A DNA stretch of 45,585 nucleotides, from contig JAQGDQ010000480.1 in NCBI GenBank assembly GCA_030141605.1, forward strand, positions 126,001 to 171,585. Direction: 5' to 3'. The DNA comes from Tubiluchus corallicola. Taxonomy: Eukaryota > Priapulida > Priapulimorpha > Priapulimorphida > Tubiluchidae. The translations under genes were made by a program, and so were the position numbers. The notes beneath the pieces were generated by a model. That model saw only the letters and a program-made list of their open reading frames with translations. It made no database searches and had not been told where the DNA came from. Of the stretch, positions 1 through 11,500 are shown in pieces (position 1 is the first letter of the stretch; every line of letters begins with the position of its first letter).

Positions 1-1481
1 TGATGCATTCGGGAGGGGATAGTGGCTGCTATACTGCGTGCACTGCATACCCACACTATTTCTGCCGTATAAGTCCGGTTTAACGTCATAAATTATTTAA
101 TACAAAGTGCGCCACGATTTCTATGGAAATAGCAGTTCAGGCGGTTCACAATGTCAAACCTATTTGCCTATTTAGTAAAAGTATATTTTAACAGTGTTTT
201 AACGATTGGGGTTATGGTTCAACTACTTTATCCTCTTCGTTTAGCTTTGAGACCTAAATTGTTTTGAGTCGCTCTCAGGGCAAAATTTTTGATAAACCAG
301 ATCTGCGTTTGATACCCCCTGGGATCCCCATGTTAAGAACCACTGACTTAGATTATAAGCTACCCAAGTTTGGTTTGATTGCCCAACTATCTAATGTTTT
401 TGAAAAGGCCTTAAATCACTCCTTTAAAATCTGCCTCCACCTAGTGCCAACAGCTGCTTAAATTTCTTAAGTTCAGTTGCCCAATGGTCATCACCTTTTT
501 GAGTTGTAACTCTTGCAGTTTTGTATTCATTGACTCAATCAGTTTGCGTAATCTTGAGTAAATTCTAGGAATTACGTTTCTGCCATGCTGTCCTAACTTT
601 CGAACAATTTGGTTTGTCTTCATAAAATTTCTTGCCAAAAAAATTATAAATCTGTGTAAATTTATGACTTTCGGTTTGGGAATATAGATTTGAGCGCCCC
701 CTATATTTCTTTGGATTTCTTTATTTAGATAGTTAAGCAGCACTGGGCCTGGCTAGTAACTGAATGGATATCACCAAAAAATTTCTGAGCACTTGTCATT
801 TCTACCAGCTGCTCAGTTTTATTTCTTTCATTAGAAGAGAATCGATATTTATCCAAATGAAGACAAACCACCTCTGACGCTTCAGTGTCACGTTTGAGAT
901 TATTTTTAATAATGAGAGAAGTCCCTGCCTGGCCACAGTTGTATACTGTTGCATTGAAGAATATAAATTGAAGAATTTGAATGATTGCTAACTTTGCTGT
1001 TAGTGATAAATTTAGATTTCTTATATATATTAACGCTGAAGTTAATGCAAAATTCTCTGTAAACTTTCAATGCTGCTATCAATTCATATAACATTTTCAC
1101 TTGTTTTTGTAATTTTTTATCTCCTAGCTGGTATCTACTTATATGTAATTGTTATTTATCTAGTAGTTTATATTGCTGAGCATGCAAAGCGAATCATTTA
1201 AGCATATGTACCATAGCTTAGGCTTATATGCTATTTATTATATGCACTCAGCAGACTTGCAATGTATAATTAATAGCACCTTATTACCTCTGTACTAGAT
1301 TTGTATTGATGATTTCTGCTCTTTCGGTTTTCTAAGTTAATGTAATGCGTTACAGTATTTCTTGTGCATGAGTTCTTATACTTTGCGAACAGGCATTGTA
1401 CCCTTCATTTTAAATTTTATATATGTTATAAGTACCATTTACTTAGTTTGGACATGGAAATGAGATTAACTTTTTTTCTAG
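1..1481. other. 5' flank of CCP5
   Basis: AT-rich sequence without conserved coding exons apart from the minus-strand remnant at 441-930. No confident core promoter seen. The polypyrimidine acceptor at 1472-1481 suggests that part of it is an intron in the 5' UTR. Confidence 0.4.
441..930 (-). pseudogene. Mor/C-like phage transcription-activator domain, broken coding remnant
   Basis: Minus-strand open frame 743-441 (100 codons) with no good ATG. Its residues 14-68 (540-704) read IGGAQIYIPK, then a helix, then NFMKTNQIVRKLG and IYSRLRKL. This follows the Mor-domain pattern: GG-Q-YIP beta turn, N-F-x-x-x-N, a helix-turn-helix with central Gly, then Y-x-x-[IL]-R-[KR]-L. Immediately upstream on the same strand, in another frame (about 930-725), is an open stretch reading GQAGTSLIIKNNLKR and EQLVEMTSAQKFFGDIHS. 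A TAG separates the two in the Mor frame, so this is either a frameshifted pseudogene or two exons. Mor activates middle genes in Mu-like phages; a role here cannot be inferred. The domain call rests on recalled family features. Confidence 0.5.
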
Positions 1482-1565
1482 AAAACCAGTAGCAGTCCAT
1501 TTGTTGCTTTGACAGTAGGTTGCTTCTCTAAATGTTGGCACGCCGTCCGACTGCAAAGCAGAAGC

Positions 1566-1655
1566 ATGCAAACTCACTGTGGCGGACTCCTTTTCACGTC
1601 CGATTTTGACTCTGGAAACCTAGCGAGAGTTGAGCTGGTACGGCAGATTTCAGAG
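1566..1655 (+). CDS. AGBL5: CCP5 exon 1 (start codon)
   Basis: Encodes residues 1-30, including [15 protein letters not shown], which is near-identical to the CCP5 N-terminus. The donor GTAATG follows codon 30 (phase 0). No ATG lies in frame upstream before a stop. A polypyrimidine-CTAG acceptor at 1472-1481 suggests the exon really begins at 1482 with 5' UTR and that an untranslated first exon lies further upstream. Confidence 0.88.
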
Positions 1656-4600
1656 GTAATGAATAAAAATGAAGTTATCTCTCAGACTGAAGTTGTACAC
1701 CTCACTGATATACTAAGTGAATAGTGATTAGAAAATGTGTACTTCCCTTGAAGTACCGTATGATATACATAAGGAATGAGAAAGCATTCAAAGTAATGCC
1801 ATAATAATGTAATTTATTCATTTATTACAGAATAGAATTTGAATTACTAATTAAGTCCAAATTAATACGATCCTTGTCAGTTTTACAACTGTAATTTAGT
1901 GATTTGTTAAGGAAATCCTCATATAAGATTTTATTATCAATTATCGATTAATGTCACTGTTTATATTGTTTTCATGACCGTGAACTTCCTTAGTGAATGG
2001 GCTACCCATATCTTAGTGTTTCAGACAGACTTAACAAGATCTAAGCCTGTAATTCTATTAAACCGTTAAACTCAAGTTATCAGACTGATTTGTGAATAGT
2101 GACGTACGTTAATCTGATTCTGGCTGCTGACCGACTGACCACACCACCGCGTCACTGCTATTACATATAGCAGTACTTCAAAATAAGAACTTACATAACT
2201 GATCCTGAAACACATCTTTATGTCATGTTGAGTTTGGAAAGCTGTTTTAAAAATGAGAAGAGTCCTAGGGAATACTGTTTCTGAGCATTGCCATTTGTTT
2301 AGCTTGTCTGTCGTGCAAAGTCAATATCTAAGCTCACACATACATAAAAAAATCACTCATAAAGCTTGGCTGTTTATCTTGTAAAGGGATATATATATAT
2401 ATCCATATATACAGATATATCCATATATATCCAAATACATATATATATGTAAAGTCAAGCTTTACTCACTCCTCAAGCATCTCATTTATAAGGTCCTGCC
2501 TTTGAGTGCTGAATTCTAGTTTAAAGGTTGCAGAAGTGCTTCAATACAGCAATGTAAAGTAATGAAACTTTTACCATTTCACCAAAATAATGAAAAGTTA
2601 TCACTTTAAGCCCCTTTCATTTATTGTCAAACCATTTCAATATCAAAAAATGAGTGACTATAAAATGCCTCTTTGTATTACAGAAAAGAATCTTTGTGGC
2701 CTTGTTGTTAGAGTTTTAGCACAATTAAGTATTTGAAATTTAGCTTTTGTATATTATTTTTGCTGTTTTAGTAGTTTTCTTCCAATAAAATAAATTGAAA
2801 ATTTTCAAGGATGATGACAAGCCAACAGGAGAATTCAAACCAGATTATGACTTCAAGTTGTGGACAAAACCAGACTGTGAAGGAACAGAGAGCGAGAATG
2901 GAAACAGGTTTCGGCATTTGTCACTGCAGTTGTCTCATTCTTCATATTGTTATTTATCTGACATTTTTTATAGTAACAGTCATAATGATTAATTATTGTG
3001 AGCATTATGAAAGAATTGCAAAGTGATTAACCATTCAATTTATCTCAGCAGCTTACAAACTTCTGTTGATGAAATTTGGAACTTGAATTTTGATGTGTAA
3101 AGTTTTGGAGCATTTCCATATTAATGGGTTAGGTCTGTAGTTCACCATTAACTTTTGTTATTTTGGATAAAACATGTTGGAGAAATGAGGAGCTTTTAAC
3201 GTTTACGGTTGGACTCTTGATACTGAAATTGAGGTCAACCAAAGTGGTGGCATCATTAATGTTATACACTTACTGTTGCAGGTCTTGGTTTTATTTTGGT
3301 GTAAAAAAATGGACTCCGGGAAAAGTTATCAGGTTGACTGTCATGAACCTGAATAAGCAGATCAAGTTGTACAAACAGGGAATGCTTCCACTGGTCAGAA
3401 CAGTGCCGGGAAGATCTAAGTGGGAGCGTGTACGTGACCGCATTGAATATGAGGTAAACATGTAAAACACAATTTTGCACAAACCCTTAAATTTTTTTGG
3501 TTCAACAGATCAAAAATTAGTAGACCTTTTTTCAGATGTATCTGTCTGTTGAATTTCCACAGTTGATGATGTCTGAGCTGTAATTGCGCCATAAGAAATT
3601 TGGTTGCCATATTGACCATAATTCCCTAGCAGTGACTGAAAAACTTTTAAGATTGATACTCTTCTGGCTTCAAAATCTCCTCCAAAACTACTAAGGTAGT
3701 GAAGACGGAACACTGTACTGTGGCACCTCGGACAGTTATGTAAAATTTGTCTGAGCCAAAATTTGGAATTTCTATCTGCCTGTTTGTTTGTCTGTCTATC
3801 TGTTTGTCTGTCTATCCGAGTCGTTGAACCACCATCAGCTGGCTAGCTTATCTGCTGTAGCAATGACTCCGATTTTTGCGCCAGTGAACAGTTTTACTTT
3901 TCACTCATTTTTGGCTGTAAATTTAACTTTATAATAATAACAATAATATGCACTGTAAATGTCTATTGTAACAAAATTCTGACTGACTAAAGAAACCCAC
4001 TTCATGACATTATGTTGCTTACAACACTTACAATACAGTTTATTATTGATTTTTGTTTTTTCATGTTTTGTTCAGTCCACCCTTTTTAATTATTAACTTT
4101 TTTAAAATGTAACAGAAAGTTTTTTTACTGCATAATTTATTCGCCTATCCATCATCACCAGTTCAGACTACCTCCCACAACTTTTGCATACTTGTCAAGC
4201 TATGCAACAGTAGTTCTGTTATTGTACATAAACTTAACGGGAAAACCTGTGAGCACCCGTCTTGAGTAAACTGCAGTTTTGGGGTTTATTGCAACAGCAT
4301 GGGTCTTGCTGTGGTGAATATTGAATATGCACATGTTTTATTTTCACTCCTGCAAGTTGAGAAACTGTATTAATATTGCACACTTACATGTCTTAGGCAA
4401 TCAATATTTGCCCTGTCCAATAGTTCGTGCAGTAACCCTCATCTTGAAATGATATCTTAGATTAGATTAGATTATTTTTATTTATCTCCTTTGTACATTT
4501 GTGGCTATCAAATACATATGAGCAAAAAGTTATTAGTTCAGCGAAAGGGTGGCCAGTAACCAAATGGGTTATTAAGTCAGCCAACCTTCTAATTACGTAA

Positions 4601-5443
4601 AGTTAATATAGTCTCTAGGTTCTAGCGAAAATTAAGCAGCAGTTAACGTGGAAGTAATTTAAGCTAGTGCAACCTATAAAGCTAAATTGCAAAAACATAA
4701 CTCAAAAATGAAGGTAGAAAATAGCATACAACACCTTACAAACTTAAACGAACAGTTTAAACCAAAAACAAATTAAATACTGTCAAACTGTATAAACAAA
4801 AACAGATGAGAAGTAGTGAATGTAAAATTGAAATGTGACAGCAAATAAAGATGAAAATAACTATACACCAGGAAGGCGAGCAAAGTGACAATGCAACAAG
4901 CAATGAAAACAGACAATAATTTATGCATGGCATGATAAATTTAATAAAATAAAAATATTTTAGCATATTTAGTGCAAATTGTGGCATCAAATCTATTACG
5001 TCATCTATTCGCCGTGTTTTTAGGAAATCGTTCATCTAGTATTCGTTATTTCAGCTCGCCGGTTGTCAGTTTCGACTCAGCTTCACCTACCGATTTCCGG
5101 ATGTTACGAAAGAAGCAACTACATACTTTGCCTTCTCTTATCCACATTCATACGAAGAGTGCCAACAGTTACTGTCCAGCTTGGACAAGAAATTCGAATA
5201 TTGTAGTAACCTCCAGCCAGGCAGGTATGATTTACCACAGTGGTGGTAAAAAAACTGGTTCAGAAATTAGGGACAAAACGTTTACAGTTTAACTTTGACT
5301 TTCAAGTGATTGGAAGAATCAAATTAATAGTTACAGAGTCACTAATAACACTTTAATAATTTTTTTAAAGGTATGGCATATTGATATTATGTGATGTACT
5401 ATAGCATTATGCTAAGTAAAGAGTGGTTTGCAATAATACCAAC

Positions 5444-5541
<98 letters not shown>

Positions 5542-8500
5542 ATTGGGTGGAGCTTTCTGAGTTTGGTAGCTTTGTAGTCTAGGTGACAAATTTCTTAGTA
5601 ACTACAACCTCGAGTTCAAGAATTATGGCTGCCAACACCAGGGTATATATTTTATTCTGCTAAATGAGTGGCAATCTCTACTGTTGTAAGTGACTAGACA
5701 GTCATTCTTGCACAACACCATCTATTAAGTGAGTGGCAATAATTGTTGTCTGTGATCCATCATTGGGATTTTGGAATGTTAGTTTTTTTAACAAGAATCT
5801 AGAGGTTGTGAACAATGGGGCTGTTGGTCTGTCCTTATAAAACACTAGCTACCACTAACTGCCTGATTCGAAAAGCAACATTTATATATTGATGGTATCT
5901 TAAGATCTGCAGCATCCAATTTCTTTTTTGTTTTTTTTAATTCGACTTTTTTATTTATATTTTTTCATTGACTAATGAAAATTTCATAACTGCTTAGTCT
6001 GTTATACTTATTTACAACTTCATTTCTGAACTATTTTTAATTCAGTTTATTTGTTTTTATTCTTAGCTAATGAAGAATGTTTGCAAACACTTTTGGTAAT
6101 AGTGGTTGCACAATACTGTTTCAAATGTGTACTGCACCTCATTTAAGCCAGTAATTAAACTTGCCTTTTTAGTGCATCAAGTTGCATATACTACAAGAAC
6201 GAAGTCGTCTGCAAGACATTGGATGGATTGAATGTCAACTTGCTGACAATAACGTCATGTCGGGGAATGAAGTCTCAGCAGGAGAAGCCCTTGACACATC
6301 TTTTTCCTAATAAAACTGCTCGTCCTCATGTATTTCAGGGAAAACGGGTAAGTCGAACTAATGCTTATCTAGCATTGGTTGAACATACCAGTTTCCTAGC
6401 TACAAGTGAAAGTATCATAACAGAATTATGTCATAACAGCCCTTCCCTTGACAATAATCAATCTATTATATATTCTTTGTATGTGTAAACATTATATAAA
6501 CTTATGTAATAGAATTATCTAACTCTACGAAATTTTGTAACTTTTCTATTAGCCGACTAGTCAAGGTGTGCTTGTCTTGGCAATCAAAATTAAGCAATAT
6601 CGAGTCTGGTCTGTAAATGGATGAATGACTGACTGGAAAAAGATTTTTGAGCAGCTTCATCGGCCATCTACCAATACATTCTATACATTTGTAAACAATA
6701 ATTCTTTGCCAGACATTAATAAAAATGCTGAGGGGAAAACTTGAAATTATTTGATCGGCTAGCCCCGGTCTTACAATTGTAATGAAGTTTCCATTAATAG
6801 CTAGTCGATTATTCTATACTATGTTATTCTGTACTATATTAATCATACTATTGATATCAGTGACATAGCTAATAGTTGAGAAAGGAGAGCAACTGCTCCC
6901 CTGAACACATTTTTCAAAATTTGCACTTTTTAAACAATAAGTGTTTAAAACTGTTTTAACTCTAGTTCGCTTGTGCGATAAAAGTCTAATCTTTTTTATT
7001 TTTTCTAATTACATGGCCTTGGAAGAAATATTCCTCTATGCTTCGTTTTGTCTTTATTTTAAGTCTAAAATAAAATAATTAAATAACATGCGTTTTTTAT
7101 GTTTTGAGATTTGTGAGCTTATTATACAAGTTTTTTTTGTGTGTTAATTTTAAATAGCAAAATAACAATCATGTACATCCTTTAAAACGGCATCTTCGTC
7201 GTGTTTTGATTTTAAACACAAAATTAAAATACGTAAACAGTGCGTTAAAAATTGTTTGGTATGTGTAGCAGAGCCTTTTTTATGTGCTTTCTCCCCTTAA
7301 CTTTAGAACCTGGCTATGCCCGTGACTTATTTATTGCTATCTTACTACCTTCCATTGTGGCAAGTTTCCAAGTTTGAAACAATATTCAAAAACTTGCAAT
7401 TACATGTGATTGTTTCATGCAGCTTCTTCAGCGAGGAGTATGGTCATGCTAGCTAATCAGTGGCTTCTGATCTTACCTTTACTTCTGTTTTGTAATAAAC
7501 ATGTCATATAAATGTTTGTAGCAGACTTAGCTTTTTTTTTTGTTAATCTTACTTATCGTGCACGAGGCGCCATCTGTGACGAGAATGTAAAGCTTTTGGT
7601 TTTGGCCAGTTTTTCTGTTTGTTACCTGCCTGTCACCTGTCTGTTATTACACACCTGTGCTCTGAACAGTCAGGTTAATCCACTTATGGGAGCTGTTGGA
7701 CATTTATGTTATATTGGACATACTGATTATGTTAATAAAGCATTCAGTGGTATTAACCTCTGTTTACAGTGTTTTCTGTGACTACAATGTTTATTTTAAG
7801 ATGCTTTACCACTGCAGCAACTGTGATTTCAACACTACTGATATTATTTCTTAATTAATTTTTTTATGATTATCTACAGGTATATTTCTTAACGAGTCGT
7901 GTTCATCCGGGCGAAGTTCCATCTAGTCATGTGTTCAACGGCTTCCTTGATTTTATCACGAAGGAAGATGACACTCGAGCAGCTGTGTTGCGTGACCACT
8001 TCGTATTCAAGATGATCCCGATGTTGAACCCGGATGGTGTACAACGCGGTCACTATCGGACCGATTCTCAGGGCGTAAATCTGAACAGGGTGTACATTGA
8101 CCCCGATCCTTTACTGCATTCCCCAGTTTTTGCGGTGAAAAGTTTGCTTATTTATTACCACCAATTATATAGTATTAATAGCGATAAAAAAGTAACCAAA
8201 GAAAATACGATTTTACATGTAAATAAACAATGTGAGAAAGACATAACGGAAACGGCTGCCACCTCAAAATTAAAAGTGTCAAATAAAAAGAATAGTGGCA
8301 GGAAGAATAGTCACAGTGTCGGTGTAGCAGGTAACAGTGAAAATCTTATCTGTGATACTAATGTTAAACCTGTGAAAAAATCAAATTCAAAAATCCTGGT
8401 GAGAGGAGATGCCGAAAGACAACCATTTATTAAAGACAATTTGGCTTCAAATTGCAAAGGGCCTGGATTTCGAAGAACGGACTCTGATCTCTCTCGTTCT

Positions 8501-11500
8501 AGCGTAGCAACAGAATTCTCTGAGGACGATTTTCCCTGCTTATACAGTTCTAGCGGTAGTGACAAGAGAGACCTGGAAGTGCTGTCCCGTGTTTTCCCTC
8601 GGGAGCGGAGGGTTCGTAACTGTACGGATCCGCATTTCTCGAATGCCTTTTCACCCCCAAAAAAACTTTGTGCACGGCAGTTTTTGGACAACTCCTGTGA
8701 AGAGACAAAGGACGTTGACAGCAGGGTGTCATTGACAACTTCTGAACTGATCCACCGGATGGAGGGGTTAACCACCGAGGATAATCTACGTCACCGGTTG
8801 TTGGAAAAGGTTCATTGGGATGAAGAGGAATTACATAAGATTGGGCCATTTGACAGCGGTGTGGCATTTTACGTTGACCTACATGGGCATGCATCAAAAC
8901 GAGGCTGCTTCATCTATGGTAACCATTTTGACGAGGAAGAATACCAAGTTAGTAAACCAAGTTATTGTTCAGTAATTGTGTAATTTTGCAGTACCAGTTC
9001 ATAATTAAGATCATTTACTGTGGAAAATATGTTTTTAACGTGATTTTAATGTGGATTTTTCAACATATAAATGTAATTCTCTTCAGGACAAATGGCTAAG
9101 GCAATAGTCATCAGAAATTTCACTAAGTCTGTGTGAGCCATTGTCGAAATGAACAGAATATGAAGTTACTTTGACTAGTCACTGCATTAGGTGCCAGTAC
9201 TGCTATACTACTTTTGTAGCCTTTTCAATTCGTAATGGTTAGCTTATTGGCACTCCTGTGCCTATTTGCGTTATGTCAAAACACCGTTGACAGTATTTGA
9301 TACCTCTATCAGTAATGTTTTTCTTACATTGAAAGCTGTGTTTCCAGCAAAATTTGCCCGACAATATCTTGTAAAAAAGTGGAAATGTTGCAAAATCAAG
9401 ATACTGAGTGGTAATAAAATGTTGATGTTTGGCACATCATTAGCCAAGTTTTTGAAAAGTGTTATTCTGTTAAATTTATTTTCAAATACTTTAATTTCAT
9501 CAGGGTTAAGTGAGATGTGACTGTGTGTCTTCTAACTACATTAGCAAGATAGGTAATTAAGTTATGAGCACTCCTCGTTAAGCAATGCTGGTTCTGGCTA
9601 GAAAATTGGTTGGTGACCACTTGAACTTCAATACTGGCCTTAATTATTTATGTACTTCCTTGAACGAGAATGCGTATGTATCCAGTCTTAACTAAGACAT
9701 CTGTCCTAGTTCATCTTAGAGGATTATTCTTGATAATTAGCTGGGCTCCAGTACTGCCACACCGATTTACTAAAACTGCACCACGTCACTGAGAGCTAGA
9801 TTCCAGCTTACAGGATCCCAAATTGCATAAAATTTTATACTTAATATTTCACAGGTAGAAGCCATGCTCTTCTCAAAACTGATCTCGCTCAATACAGCAC
9901 ACTTCGATTTCGCAGGATGCAACTTTACGACCAAAAATATGTACACGAAGGACAAACGGGACGGGATGTCAAAAGCCGGCAGCGGACGGGTAGCCATGTA
10001 TAACACTCTCGGCATTATACACAGGTATGCATTTTCTTCTTGCAGTTGAATAATTTACTTATTTTATGGCAAAAATTTTGAAATTTAAAAAACTACTGGA
10101 CTACTATGATGCTTTGTAATGGAAAGTGAGCTGAAATTATGTTTGTGCTGTTAAATATGTGAGAGAAATATACGTAGCATGTTGAAGAAAGTGTAAAATG
10201 GGAAGTTTATAACCACAACAGGCAATAGCAATTTACACTAGAATTAGCACAGAGCTCTTGTCAAAGCTGAACAATTTTAAACATGTCAGTCTGACTCATT
10301 GATGAAAAAAGTGACGAAAATAATGTGATTATATAATATACAATTTATTAAAACTATGAGTTGCTTATGTTAAGATATATGAGCTCATTTTATCAATGAT
10401 GAAGTTAAAGCTTGCTTAAAAATAAAATCATTAGTACCTTATATTAGTATGATTACTATTTGCCTACTTATATGCCTACTATTTGCCTTTTATCATAATT
10501 ATTTTGATTCTCTACTGTATTCCCCATAGAATAGTCTGCAGTTTTCCTAAAAAATCAACTTCTCATTTTGTGTTACTGGGGTCTTTGTTAAATATTGCTA
10601 AAATGAATGAATTTAGATCTTGTATCTTAGGCTATATTACACATCCTTAACACATAAATAAAGGCTCATGTAGCACACTAAGTTTTCACCAATTAGATTT
10701 CGCATTCTCAGGGTCTATCTACGCTACAGCCTTTCAGTTTTTGCTACAATAGTTTTACTTTTTTTCCTGGGCTAAATTTCTAGCAAACATTTCATTATAG
10801 TGCCAGTAGCCAGATTTGTGTCCTTTCTAGTCGTCTTGGTCATGTTACTGTTTTTCAGAATATTGTCAATTCACTGTTTATCATTTGTGAGCATGTTCAA
10901 CAAATTTGTCAATTCGTTGTGTTCATTTATTAGTTTGGATGATTAAAGTTGTTTATTTGTGAGTTTGTTTGATAAATTTGTTCATTTGTGAGCTTGTTTG
11001 ATAAATTTGTTCATTTGTGAGCTTGTTTGATTCATTGTGTTCATTTGTGAATTTATATGATAAATTTGTTCATTTGGCTGTTCTCAGACTGGGTTCATTT
11101 TGGTATTTGTATGTTTGTTTGAGAGAAGTGAATGTTTGCATATTTCTAAGTGATGCAAAAGTTCTTACTGAATTTTAACACATTTGTGGATGTCTTTTAA
11201 ATCACTTGCCTGTCATTTTTTTCAGCTACACCCTGGAGTGCAACTACAATACAGGAATAATTGTGAATGTGATTCCTCCTTCCATAAATGACCGTGCTTC
11301 ACCTCCACCTCTGATAGGCCTCCCTCCGCGATACAACCCGCTCATATGGGGTGATGTGAGTCGACTTAATGCGTAGTTAAACACTAAGATGAAATGCTAT
11401 TATTATTATTTTTACTATGCTGCTGCTGTATAGTCTCACAGTTAAACTACCACACCTTGCAGCATGGTTCGATACCATGCTTGGCCAATTATTGTAATGC

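Larger units (their letters stand above)
3454..5054. other. CCP5 intron 3
   Basis: 1601 bases, phase 0. Holds a TGTC/TGTT microsatellite (3777-3817), a GATTA tract with possible retroposon (from 4457), and a minus-strand open frame of 67 codons (3713-3510) without recognised homology. Confidence 0.75.

Noticed and set aside
3510-3713. 67-codon minus frame reading [21 protein letters not shown]
   Set aside because: Looks protein-like but no family recognised and no ATG; might be a transposon piece, not supported enough to list as a gene.
5391-5589. Open frames of Ser-Leu and Arg-Glu repeats on both strands
   Set aside because: Translation of the (TC)46 microsatellite.
8311-8897. Minus-strand frames of 154 and 115 codons
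   Set aside because: Antisense shadows of CCP5 exon 6, whose sense frame is conserved.
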